NCBI GenBank assembly: GCA_028753945.1
Contig: JAPNXP010000002.1
Coordinates: forward strand, 9,548,001 to 9,612,000
Source: Hexactinellida sp. DTS-2022
Lineage: Eukaryota > Porifera > Hexactinellida
Length of the DNA stretch: 64,000 nucleotides
Reading direction: 5' to 3'
In this document: one piece after another, positions 31,951 through 43,297 of the stretch
How positions within the stretch are numbered: position 1 is the first letter of the stretch
Layout: every line of letters begins with the position of its first letter
Translations under genes and position numbers: made by a program
Notes under the pieces: generated by a model
Database searches by the model: none
Told to the model about the DNA's origin: nothing
Seen by the model: only the letters and a program-made list of their open reading frames with translations

Positions 31951-32879
31951 GTACTACATATTGGGCTGACCTAGAATCATAAACTACTATAGATATAGCC
32001 TCACCAATGGAACAAATAGAATTCAGCATTTGACATCTATTACTCCTATACTACCACAGCATACTACTACTTTATTTACCCAAATTGTGCGCAAATGGCC
32101 AATAATAATGCTTACACGCAATTTATTTTACAACAACAATTTATTACCCACGAACAACAATTTCTCGAAAAGGTCATCTTGGACAATGATGGCAATCAAA
32201 AGATAATCCAGTTGGAAGATCAAGTTAAAGTTTTGAAACTTACTGTGCGATGTCTAACTGCATACTTCAACAAGATGCAGGCTAATTTCATTCTCCAATT
32301 TAACGCGAATTGGAGCTGAAAATTTTCAAATACATGAAATTAACGCGAATAAATTTTATAAAAAAATTCAGGATTATTAATCTCCTGATTGAATACTATT
32401 ATTGGGCACAAATAGGCTTCCAATCTACTTGATAGACCTTGAAACTAGTTGCACATCTGAAAATATGTAGCTTGGAAGTTTGTCATCCAATATACTTTTG
32501 CTAAATAAGTAGCAGGAAATTAAGGTCATGGAAATTAACGCTCCATGAAATTAACGCGAAGGAAATTAACGCAATTACGCATACTATATTATGATATATC
32601 AATGGATTCCTTCATATTGTATCAAATTGAATTGAACCGAAGCAATCTAATTGAAACAAGTTATGGTCTTGAGTTTGTGGCTTCTTGATGAATAATAATA
32701 TAGGTTAGGTAATGTTAGGTTTCCTATTGTTGAATATCGTTATCAAAGATAATTATTATTGTAGATTCGCCGTAGATTATTCTTATGCCGTAAACTAGAT
32801 AAAAATTTATGCCGTCCCTTAATAGTGCCGCCTCCCCCCGCCCCCCCCCTAGCTACGACCCTGAATACGCATTAGACTT
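31951..32879. other. Mostly non-coding; small frame and TTAACGCGAA repeats
   Basis: A 74-codon frame (32095-32319, ATG start) is Gln/Asn-rich with a leucine-spaced segment that could be a short coiled coil (IIQLEDQVKVLKLTVRCL); no family match. AATTAACGCGAA recurs near 32300, 32340, 32550 and 32565, probably MITE subterminal repeats; tips not resolved. Confidence 0.35.
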
Positions 32880-33036
32880 ATATGGATATGCTTTGAACCA
32901 TTTTCGGTTTAATATACCTTACATATAGTTTCATGTATATAGCAATTTTGTAGAATTTACTATTGTTATAATGCTGGTATAAACTCAAATGTCTGAATAC
33001 AAATTATTGCTGTTCAAATACTTTTGCCGTATAGTG
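32880..33036. mobile_element. Tc1-like right terminus, second copy
   Basis: Ends TGTTCAAATACTTTTGCCGTATAGTG, close to the tip at 30204, with upstream homology over about 140 bp. Confidence 0.5.
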
Positions 33037-33157
33037 TTTTTATCAATTAAAAACAATAAATCGCTAATCAATTCTACGTTTTATTAACGCTTTTTTAAGT
33101 AAATCAGCCATCTTCTCCATATTGTAATTATGATATAGTTAACTGAATACTATAGAA

Positions 33158-33603
33158 CAGGGCTTCCCAATTATATTGAATTGAGCGCCATATACTTTTA
33201 ATTGGAATTTTCGTAGCGCCACTACCTTGAACTTCTCATAAATAATAAATTTTGACTTACAACTCCAATAAATTACACCTTTCAATGGTTTAATAGAGAA
33301 TTTGTTTCTGGAAGGGAAAGTTTGTGGATCCACGTTGTAAAATAATCCCATCAGCAGGTGGGGGTCTGGGGTGCGCTGTAAGCCCCCTTGTCGGGTCCAA
33401 GGGGCTTCGCTCCTGGAAGCCAGAAACAATTGAGTGCTATAGAGTTCTACAGAATAGAGTTGTGGAGTATTATTATTATGATGTACTAAGTTTACACTAG
33501 GAAAGCTATTCTAACTGCTGCTACATCTTAATATTAACATCATACTTTCCAAATTTCTTGGGGTGGAATTCCGGGGCGCCTCCACCCACTGTATGAAACC
33601 CTG
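33158..33603. mobile_element. Possible hAT-like MITE
   Basis: Starts CAGGGCTTCCCAA and ends TGAAACCCTG. Only about 9 bp are inverted-repeat-like and the 8-bp flanks do not match, so this is tentative. The minus-strand frame at 33139-33429 is not supported. Confidence 0.35.
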
Positions 33604-34421
33604 CTTTCTATTTAGTGGGTAATTGAACATTACTTAATTGTTCTCGCGCCACATGGAAATATTCCGCGAGCCATAAATGGCGCTCGCACCGCAATTCTGG
33701 ATATGCCTGCTATTGAACAAAAGCCTACTATGCTGGATAATGACTGTTATTGATTGCTTTGTAGGTGAATATGTGTTTACACAAGTGCAATGAAAACTTG
33801 GAAGTTGGAACATTATCCAAATTGATAATGATGTCAATTATATTCTTCAAAAATAGTAACGTAATACATTCACGTATTCATAATTTCTATTTGTAATTAT
33901 GAATCTTAAATTTATTTATAGATTTGAAGTCTTCACAATTCAAACATTAATTAAATGAATTCACTTATACAGAGCTCAGCTCTAGTAATTCAGTTATTTA
34001 ATATGTGTATTCAGGCACTGAGAAAGGTCAGTTTTCCCTCACTTTAAAATTGACCTTTAGAACGTAAGCCTGGGCTTTTATTATGGCGCTAAAATCTGAA
34101 CTCTACAAAGCTCAGCTCTATACAAGCATTCTCATAAAATTATATTGCACTAAGATGAAATATAATTTGAATATTAAGATTCCATTATAAATTCAACATT
34201 GGGGAAGTGCAATCAGAAGGAGCACACTCCCATCCCGTCTGAGAGGGGCTTTTAATAATAAATATTGCGTTATTACAAAGTTGCTAACGAGCCCTTTTTG
34301 TTCGTTTCACACCTTACCTTCATCAAAGGAAACTGTTAATTGTGAATTAGTTAACAAATGGAGCAAATGAAATGCCAGCTCAGTGGATAATAATTTTCGT
34401 TGCTTACTAGTTACATTGAGA
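33604..34421. other. No gene seen
   Basis: AT-rich, with GAGCTCAGCTCTA-type motifs near 33971 and 34108, part of the dispersed GAGCTTAGCTCTA set found throughout the window. Confidence 0.4.
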
Positions 34422-35479
34422 TACAGTAGAAACTCGCAAACCGGGGCACCTCCCAAACCGTGGCAGATACACATTGGGCCAGAATGCTAATTTGCGGGAA
34501 GTAGAATAAATATTAACTTTAGCGATATATTATGTATTATTGTACTATAGGTTATTGACCCTTAGGAACCCATTTCTTCAAATAGATTTATTGTGTGGCC
34601 ACTTTTTTTCAAGTTATGGTTTTATAATCTATTTTCATATAATTAATGTGTTGTGGTTGTTTAATATTTAATCAACAATGTTATGTAATAGTGATTCGAC
34701 TAATAAATTCTGTTCTGCGGTGTTGTCCTGATGTTTTCTACATGAAAATCGACAGAAATGATTGATTGCGCCACAAAATTTACATTTGGGAACTTTGCGA
34801 AATTTTAATAAAACAGGATCACTTTCACTCAAAAGACGTACAAAGACATCTCTAATGTTTGAATTAAAAGAACACTTTCTTGAAAGATACTCTCGATAGA
34901 TTCTAATCAACTTATTACAAGCCTCTAAAGCTTCTTCAGAATATTGTTTCATACCATATCCATCATTACAGCTTTGGATGAGTTCCACACTATGTGCTAA
35001 GAGTTTATGGAGAGAGGGAGTGACATTTACCCACGGGAATTCGACGACAATAAACTCGTATGTATATTTACAAATGTTGTCCAGTTTATCTGTGTCAATT
35101 GCCTGACCACAATTAAAGACTCGCAGAATAGCTGAAAGATTGAGATGTATTAGTTTGATTGGTTCTCTTGATTCTAATGATATTAAAGTTGATACCCATT
35201 CAATGAAATTGTTCTTACCAATAAAACATGATCGAGCAACATTACCAGTTGATGTTGTTCCTCCAGCACTCGATACTTGATCTATCTTTATCCCTGTTTT
35301 TTCTAGTAAGAATTCACGTACAAATTTCATTGAATCCTGGATACGTTTCGATGTGGGGGCCCATTTATAAGTTCCAGATTGTAAATGGTAGATTACAAAC
35401 ATAAACCATCGAAATATGCACGTGTACGAGTGTAGAGGGGATGCTGATATTATATCGATATTAGAAATTGGTTCATGGG

Positions 35480-38429
35480 TTAAGGCCAAACTATACTCAA
35501 GAATGATATTGAGATTATGATCTTTTTGGATAGTACTCTATAAAATAAACCAGCATTTAAGGGTGTCCACGCATAGAAATAAACCGGGAATTAATATAAA
35601 ATATACAACATAACACGATATTTTTTTTTTGTAAAAGTATAGCATAACGACCAAATCTAACGTTTGTACTTTGTTTTGAGTCTCTACCAATCATATTTTA
35701 ATGGTTATGACAAGTTTTCTACAGCAAAACATCGGTTTCACCACTTTTAACGATTCTCAATACTGTATTCCACAACATTGGTATGATTGTTGTTTTCAAT
35801 ACTCTATCCAAACAATCACTCACTAAAATAATGAACAATTCATCAAAAAAATTCTAAAAAAGTGAAAATGTGAAAAGATATGTCATATAATCTCATTCTA
35901 GGGTACCATTTCGTGTCGAATTTTTTTCTCATCCACCCGAGGTGCTAGAATCAAAACCTACGTCTCAAAATACTCGCAATACCCGACTTCCTATCCGTCA
36001 ATAATACATTTCGTGACCCTAACACGCACAGTTTTCAAAATGATCCGTATATGGGCATGTAATGTGCCCATTTTTGATGACGCAGCAAATTTCCTCTCTC
36101 CTAAAGTATAGACTCCAGAGCTTAGCTCTAACCATCTATTCACATCAATATCCCACTACAAACTCATTGGAAGAACAAATGATCACAATAACCAAATTGT
36201 CACAATCCTATAAATTCACATGCCCATATATGGTGGTGTCATTTCAGTGATGTGACAATAAATCTTGAAACTAATAAATATGCGAGAGCTTAGCTCTAAC
36301 TTCCTAATATTATCAATGATCCATTTCAAGTTTGAAGGTAAAGTTTTTTAAGGTATAAAACAATTTTCCACTAGATTGCAATCCCTCTTTACGATTTATT
36401 TGGGAATATATGGACTGAACAGATGCCGGACTAAATGCCCGACTTTTTTGAGAAGAATACAAGAGATTAAGGTTTAAAAATTTTTTTATACAATCTGGGA
36501 TACCTAATCTTGAGCTGACTAACCTCGGAAAACAATAATCAGCATTAATCAATAAGATAATTAGCCAACTTTAATAAATTCGAGGAAATATCGACTTTTT
36601 CCGACGTCGGAGTATTCAAAATAAAATTTAGGCCTTACAATTAAAATATCAGAATCTGAGCCAAGTAACTATTTACTACAAGACTAATAGAAGCTCTGTA
36701 GTGAATTAGAACATTCTAGAACAAGTATAGCAAGTTACAGAATACATATAAAATCTGTTATACAGGATAGACGCTCTTTGTTCAATATTGAAAGTATCTA
36801 TACTTAGACAAAAGAATTCGTTATAGAAGGCTATAATTAACTTTTATGTTCTGCAAACTTAGGGTTGTTTCAATTCTAACATTGTGCTAATCTACGCGCG
36901 ATTCGGAAATCCTTTCATTACTCTAAAATACCTGTCCTTTGACACCTTTAAAATTTCAGCTGTTTCTGACTCATACTTTCGAAGTTGCGACCTTTTTAGA
37001 GCTTAGGAATGTATGCATCATCATCAAAAGCTCAGTTTTCAAATGGACGATCATAACTTTTGGTCTAGATTTCACAGATTTGGTTCAATATGCTTGAAAC
37101 CAAGTTTAAATGAATGAATACATATGTTCCTTTATAGAAATACGTTTTTTAACACTTCCGAAAAAAACTTTCAGAGTTACAGCACTTTAAAGTCAGATTT
37201 CTACCGTCAACCTATAACATTTCGATGTTTGGCAGTCAAAGACTGACTTCAATGGGCTGTTACTCTGAAAGTTTGTGTCGGAAGTGTTAAAAAACGTATT
37301 TCTATAATGGAACATATGTATTCATTCATTCAAACTTGGTTTCGAACATATTGAACCAAATTTGTGGAATCTAGACCAAAAGTTATAATGGTAGGTTTTT
37401 ACATACACCACTATTTTGACTCAAATTAAGTGAATTTATATGTTTATAACTATTTTGCAAATGCTTTCATCCGTTTTTCATATGAGTTGGTAATAATACA
37501 TAGATGTGAATACAAAGTTAGTGCTAAGCTCTAGAGTTTATAGTTTTCGAGAAAAATATTTGAAAATCATCAAAAATGGGCACACTTTATGCCCATATAT
37601 GGTCATTTCGAAAAATTGTGCGAGTTAGGGTCCCAAAATGTATTATTGAGGGATAGTAAACCGGGTATTGGGATCATTTTGCACTCAAAATTTTATGTAT
37701 TGGTCTACGGGTTACTGAGATTTAAAATGGAAAAGTGAAAGGACCACCCAATGAGTTGAAAGGTCAGAAAGTTTTAATTGCTTGAGCGTTCACAGTTTTT
37801 ATCCTAAATGTTTGAAACCAAGTGTAAACTAATGAATATATATTCATTTTGGGAATGACCCTTGATCTAAACTCTACAATGCGAACTTTCAGAGTTCCAG
37901 CCCTTTGAAGTCTGACTTGGCACATTGACAATCCAAATCTGACTTTAAATGACTATAAATCAGAATTTTTCGATTAGAATGTTGAAAATCTTGTTTTAGA
38001 TCCTAAGTATATATGCAAAGATACTATTGGATGAATAACAACGAAATTGATAGTAAATTATGGCAGTGCGAGCCTACAAACTTTTTAACCCATTTGAAAA
38101 AGTCACCCTCCATGATGTCCATCACATTCCAGGATCTTATAAAGGTCGCTACAGCAAAACTATGGGTCAGATTCAGCTGAAATTGGGTCAGATTCAGCTG
38201 AAATTCCAAAAACAATCGAATCTCAATTTATCTGACGAGCATTGTGGGGCCGTAATTTAAATTTTCGTCCGAAATTGGCTATATAACAGGGAATTCCAGG
38301 GTCACAGATCCTACTGACTTCAAATCTACTCAGAATTCAAAAAAAATTTGCCAGATTATTTACCATTGTGAAACAAACAGGAAAACGAATTAAACTCATT
38401 TTCCCATTTGCAGTATAGTTGGGCCTTAA
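35480..38429. mobile_element. TTAA-specific element inserted in the Transib gene, 2.95 kb
   Basis: Left end TTAAGGCCAAACTATACT, right end reversed TTAAGGCCCAACTATACT: 17 of 18 identical. TTAA is duplicated at both edges; reading the Transib gene across a single TTAA keeps the frame (ERFGL then THEP). It encodes nothing recognisable. The interior includes the CCATATATGG repeat (35930-36090, inverted; 37560-37700), a 338-bp palindrome (37052-37389), and 37480-38260, which matches the interior of the element at 58788-60377 in inverted orientation. Confidence 0.92.
37052..37389. repeat. Long palindrome, about 338 bp
   Basis: The left arm (TCATAACTTTTGGTCTAGAT onward, through ACATATGTTCC and ACGTTTTTTAACACTTCC) is mirrored on the right, with the centre near 37220. 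It would extrude as a cruciform or fold into a long hairpin RNA. Confidence 0.85.
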
Positions 38430-40369
38430 ACCAAATCTTTCTTTGGAGGGTAAAGAGAGGAAATCTTCTCTGTCAACTGAATCGAATATAAGCTTATCAT
38501 TTGATATGGACCTGTTTATTGGGTAGCCAGCACGGATAAAATCCAAATCTTTTAATTGATCAAAGTGTGTAGTACACAGCTGACAACTGGCCCCACCTGC
38601 ACCTGATAATATCGCGGACATTTTGCCATCGAACATTGTTCGTTTTATTTCGACGATAGTTTTACCATTAGGGAGAATTATTCCTTCTTTTTCAATTAGT
38701 GTAACTTCAGGATTGATAATTGTATCTAAAATGAACTTAACATTCTCTTCATTTTCCTTCTGGCAAATCAATGAAACAGGCCTCACTCCAAATGGAGAAT
38801 TTGGAGTTTCGTTCTCCCACAGTAACGTGCCAGAAACATCTTTTAATGACAGTAATTTAAAGGCAAATAGGATGTAATTTTTGGTATTGAAAGTTGGACT
38901 ACCATGTTGTTGGTTATATATTTTATGAGAGCTTGATCCATCTAGTCCATCAGATACTTTGAGTGTTAGTGGATAAACAAACTTATCACTTTCATTAATA
39001 GACTCCAACAAACGTACAAACGTGTGGTGTAATGACACTCTGTATGATATGGCAATCCAAATACTATGTTTATCAACAGGAGTTGATATGAATTTTAGAT
39101 CATTAGTGAGCACAATTTGTGATCGATATTCAAAAATGTCATTATATGTAGGGAATACAAAGTTCTCAGTCTTACAAAGCCGACGAAGTTCATTGTATTT
39201 CCGTTTACCAATTTGAAGGTGGTCAATAAGAAAAACAGACTTGGGTAAAGGCATATGTGACAAAGGTTTGGAGAAGGTACCGGAACGAATGATTTCTTTA
39301 CAGACTATTGGAACTTTCTTATCACAAAGCTCGTTTGATATCAGTTGCAATACGTAACTAGCTATAGTTTTCTTGTCAGTTTCTTCTTTGGTGGCTATAA
39401 TATCAATCAGGTTTAGAAGTGAAGAAAGACGAGTTCTTAAAGCTTTCAGTGTAAGTTCTGAGAGAGTTTTTTTGTTTTCGTGAGACAAATGGATTTCTAA
39501 GATGGTATTATCTTGAAGTAAAAATTTTCTTCTGAAGACTATTAGTTGGCAAATGGTAAAAAGCATCTGCTCCCAAGTCGACAAATCGCCTTTCTTTCGA
39601 AAATAGTCGCGCTCAGATGTCAGACATATAAATTTTCCTCGAATTCTCTCAAACTGGCTAATATCGACATCGTATGTTTCAATAAATGTCTGTGTTGCTG
39701 AACGAAGTGTTTCTGTATCCAGAATGGTAAGCGCGTCTTTGTTATTCATTTGCGACAAATTATATTGTTCTAGTATTGAAAATAAGAAAAATAATATTAT
39801 TTGGCAAAAAAACGCCGTTAAAATTGTCAAAGTCCCTCTGATATATTATAAAATTTGGTCAACTGTGCGCCTTCGTGCGGGGTTGAAATTTGATGGAAAA
39901 CAATGACAATATAAATATAATCTTTTTCAATCAATAAAAGCTTTTACCCAAGCTCACCCAAAAGTACTTTTTGATGTTTCAATACTGAATTTCTAGTGGA
40001 AAATGTCATGGAAATATGGAAAATTGGACATAACCCTACTATTTTAAAATTCAAGAAATTCGAGTTCATTTCAACTCTAATATAACATATGTCTATATAC
40101 AATGTTTTGATTTAGTTTCTAAGGTGATAAAGGTATTATAGAGCACAATAAATATTTTGAATTTTCACTGTCGATACCACAAATATGCTTTTTGTTTTCT
40201 TTTATATGCATTCCCACGATGAAACAGTGTATCAGCATAACTAATACATATTATCTCACCAAAATTCATAAACCTAAGTTTTAGACAATGGAGATAAATA
40301 ATATTCGCTTTTTAGCAGTATCAGAGGAAGTCAAATTTTGAACCCACTTCCTGATCCTGGCCCACTGTG

Positions 40370-40693
40370 AGCTAGATAGTTCTGAATTTGGCTTATCATA
40401 TATAAATTCCGCTTTCGAACCGGGGCACTCTTTTTCATTGATTTGTTACTTTGTTTTCAAATTTGTATATTTAGCTTTGTAGCTAAGCTCGCAAACCGGG
40501 TGGTTTTCCAAAGGGTGGTTAGCCGGGTGGTTTCTGAAATTTGCTCCCAAAGTGGGGCATATTTCAGAAACCCCAAAGTGCCCCGGTTTGCGAGCTTCTA
40601 CTGTACAGACCTATAATTGTTGAGAATTTGTTCACACTTACAGATTACTTTGTCATTATATTATAGAAAAGATATTTTGATTTTGATTATTGA
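40370..40693. other. Right remnant of the pogo-like MITE and spacer
   Basis: Up to 40603 this is the right part of the TA-flanked MITE, with palindromic GCTCGCAAACCGGG and CCCCGGTTTGCGAGC; the rest is spacer. No frame. Confidence 0.6.
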
Positions 40694-41954
40694 TTAAGGA
40701 TGCTTGCTTCGGAATTCTGGGGAATTAATCAACAAAGTGAAATTTCGAGATTAGTGTGAAATATATTACTACTATATCATGGAATCATGCTGGAATTGAA
40801 AATTTTCAAAAATCAGTCTTCTATCCCCTACAGGGGGCATTTTAGTGACGTCAATATTGATGTTTTGGTAATTAAATGAATGTATAAATAAATATATTCA
40901 TAATTAATCACATTTATTTTGGTGAATTATATTCTATATTCCATTTATATGGAATATAATACATTTTATAATATTTGGATGCACCAGTAGTTCAGTTGGC
41001 AGCATATCGGAACAGTATGCAAGTGTTCCTGGGTTCGAACCCCAAACCTGGCATATCTTTTTGTCAATCAACTATAATAAGACAAACTCATAAGCTTTAT
41101 TCATATAATCTTATACAATATGGACTAAGTACATATAACAAAAGGTAACTAACATGTATAATGACAACAATAATAATTTCCGATAATTATTTAATTACAT
41201 TTTGCTCTAAAAAGTGTCCCAAAAGAACGTGGAATGCTATAAACTGTTCCAATTCATGCCAAAGCTTACACATTATTCAAAATACAATGTTGAAAACAAT
41301 CGTCGAGTATTATATTAGTATATACTAAGGATATTATTACATAATACACCTATGATTCGAGCGTATTAGCTTGATTATTTCGCATAATCTTTAACCTTAA
41401 TTTACTCAAAACGGGATTTTTTGACAAACCTTGACTTATTTTATGTTGAAGTACTGAAGCAAACACTCCAAAAATTCCAGGCTTATATATATATGGTATA
41501 AACTATATTTTGCAAGCACTTTGGACATAATGAACAATTGGTGTATGTGCTTCATGGGGAAGAAGGTGAAAAATGTCATTTTTTGACCATTTTTTGACAA
41601 TTTCTGTTGCATCAACTAAAATATTATGTTCTAAACATTTTACAGGTCTGAAGTGCTTGCAAAATTAAGTACTCGTGGTATTGATTAATCACTGCAATTA
41701 TTGGAGTGATACGAATGATTTTCGTTGGACGAAAAAGTCGATTATTCTGAATACTGCAGTGTTACTGACATAGGAAGCCAAAAATATAGTTATTCAATCA
41801 CATGCCAAATATAGATCTAAGTAAGTTATTGAAGTATGCTTATAATCTTAGTTGGCGAATTACAATTTATGTTTCACTTCTAACACTTCACTTTTCACAT
41901 TATTGGTGAAACTACCCATACCCCTAATACACTTTTCGCGGCAAGCATCCTTAA
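40694..41954. mobile_element. TTAA-type MITE family H, copy 6, complete
   Basis: Begins TTAAGGATGCTTGC and ends GCAAGCATCCTTAA, a 14-bp perfect inverted repeat including TTAA, so it is the reference copy of the family (1261 bp). It contains a tRNA-like sequence near the left side and a GTGTCCCAAAAGAACG block corresponding to GATGTCCCAAAAGAAAGCGG of the copy at 13831. No protein frame. Confidence 0.88.
40979..41053 (+). pseudogene. tRNA-like sequence inside MITE family H
   Basis: Contains TAGTTCAGTTGG, a match to the pol III box A consensus, and GGGTTCGAACCCC, box B with a T-arm whose stem pairs TGGG with CCCA. The acceptor arms (GCACCAG against CCTGGCA) pair only with bulged bases, and no standard anticodon arm can be drawn: the GGAAC/GTTCC stem has an oversized loop. 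So it is a tRNA-derived pseudogene or SINE-like head rather than a working tRNA. Homologous modules occur in the other H copies (near 5050, 14113, 49440 and 58690). Confidence 0.7.
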
Positions 41955-42074
41955 AGAAAAAATCTGTTCAAAGTTTTTCATCGAAAAAACTTGAGCAGAA
42001 TTGGAATTATTATGAAAAACTTAGTATTTTGAAATTTTACTAGTTATACTAGCTATACTGCTATAGTGCTATAC

Positions 42075-43110
42075 TACAAGAGGGAGCGGTGTCATCCATG
42101 GTGGGAACGATAAAGAGGTGCGGGGGAAGAATGGCGGAGTTTGCATATTGAGGTTGGGGGGGGGGGGCGGCACAGCTGGAGTAGTGCGGCGGCGACTAGC
42201 AGCGTGGGTGGAGCGCTTACTGGAGCTGGAGTCATTAGCCCAGATAATAATGGACGATAGGGGGTGGCAGGAGACAATAAATCCTCGCGGGGAGGGGTGG
42301 GCTCGCGGGGCGGCGTGGGTTCGCCAAGCGGCGATCGCTGGCGGTGCGTAATTATATGGAGAGCAGCCCATCGCTGGGGGGCATCTTGTCGCGTGAGGAC
42401 CCGGCCGCGAGGGGAGGACTCGGTCGCGCAGGGATTGGTCGATGTGTGATACCCGGGTCGGGAGGGGCTCTTCTCTCGGTATTCATTAGGCCCGATAGTA
42501 TGGGACGATAGGGGGTCGCCGTGACAATATGTCCTCGCGGGGCAACGATCGCTGGTGGGAGCAACGATAGGTCACGGGTCGATTTACGATATTGCGTGGA
42601 ACACCACGTGGTGTCGTGGGAACTAGACGCGTCACCCCGGGCCCCACTGGGCCCCATTCCGGCCCCCACCCTGGCCCCAACTCGGCCCCCATCCCTTCCC
42701 CGATCCTGGGAACCACCCCGCCCCCATATCGGCCCCCATCCTGGGCCACACCTCGGCCCCCATCCAGGGCCGCCTCGGCAGCCATCCCGGCCCCATCCCG
42801 GGCCCTATCTCGGCCCCCATTCCTGCCCCCATCCTGATCCCAACCTCGTCCCTAGCAGCGGCAGCGGCTGCATTCGCTCGCGGGGCAGCGATCGATTGCG
42901 TGAGGGACAACGTGGTGTCGTGGGAACCAGACAAGTCACACCGGGCCCAACTCGGCCCCCATCCCAGCCCCAATCCCGGCCCCCATCCTGGGCCCCACCT
43001 CGGCCCCCATCACGGGCCCATCTTGGGCCGGACAAGCGTCTTCTAAGCGCGACTCACAAAGTTCCAGGAATTCCAAACGCTAGTTGGGGGTAAGTCGCGG
43101 AATCCAAACC
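42075..43110. repeat. GC-rich repeat island
   Basis: About 1 kb of very GC-rich DNA in an AT-rich window. The left half has two related blocks (GACGATAGGGGGT-, CCTCGCGGGG- and GTCGCG-containing, about 42250-42310 and 42495-42560). The right half is a degenerate minisatellite built on CGGCCCCCATCCTGGGCCC (about 42640-43030), with a repeated block CGTGGTGTCGTGGGAAC (42604, 42910). Long frames on both strands are by-products of the composition. Confidence 0.85.
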
Positions 43111-43297
43111 TATGCGGGTGGGGTCAGCCTCCCCATTTCAGCTAAGATTCTTTCCGCTCTAATATAATTTGATAGATAGTCCCAAAAGTTCCCAAAAAAA
43201 TATAATTTTACAAATCTCTCATATCTATAAATTTAAATCGCCCCTGTAATTTCTCAACTGTGCGTTTCAGGTCGCGCTCATGATGGCACTGTTGGCT

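Larger units (their letters stand above)
34668..39749 (-). pseudogene. Transib transposase, 711 codons, split by a TTAA element
   Basis: A DDE cut-and-paste transposase related to the RAG1 core. The first ATG of the frame is at 39749; the frame upstream has none. Codons 1-441 lie at 39749-38427 and 442-711 at 35479-34668. Family blocks in order: VSDGLDGSSSHKIYNQ (first catalytic Asp, near 267), WENETPNSPFGVRPVSL (311-327), CQLC (389-392), ASPLHSYTCIFRW (453-465), GGTTSTGNVAR (514-524), and QYSEEALEACNK (620-631), which holds the candidate catalytic Glu. These correspond to RAG1 blocks around D600, its CxxC pair and E962. The second Asp could not be placed: where human RAG1 has LHCD this protein has LHSY. 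A C-terminal Cys/His cluster (CKFCGAINHFCRFSC) follows. The only visible lesion is the insertion. Confidence 0.9.
34470..40369 (-). mobile_element. Transib element A (RAG1 superfamily), interrupted
   Basis: The left tip is CACATTGGGCCAGAAT and the right tip, reversed, CACAGTGGGCCAGGAT: 14 of 16 identical, opening with a heptamer equal to (right) or one base from (left) the V(D)J heptamer CACAGTG. Five-base flanks AGATA (34465-34469) and AGCTA (40370-40374) match at four positions, fitting a 5-bp duplication. Without the TTAA insertion the element is about 2.95 kb with one gene. It sits inside a TA-flanked pogo-like MITE. Confidence 0.9.
34424..40603. mobile_element. Pogo-like MITE split by the Transib element
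   Basis: Ends CAGTAGAAACTCGCAAACCG and, reversed, CAGTAGAAGCTCGCAAACCG, each next to TA (34422-34423, 40604-40605). Only 46 bp on the left and about 230 bp on the right belong to it; the rest is the Transib insertion. The right part has an internal inverted repeat of the tip (GCTCGCAAACCGGGTGG at about 40489). Confidence 0.8.

Noticed and set aside
33158-33603. A confident hAT MITE
   Set aside because: Only about 9 bp of inverted tip and no matching 8-bp flanks; kept as tentative only.
34422-34450. CAGTAGAAACTCGC tips as the ends of the Transib element
   Set aside because: They are TA-flanked and pogo-like; better Transib ends (CACA(T/G)TGGGCCAG with 5-bp flanks) lie just inside them.
40979-41053. 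A functional tRNA gene
   Set aside because: Acceptor pairing needs bulges and no 7-base anticodon loop can be drawn; treated as tRNA-derived.
42521-43093. 190-codon proline-rich frame and several overlapping frames in the GC-rich island
   Set aside because: Frames are open on both strands because the GC-rich repeat lacks stops; no domain or start context.
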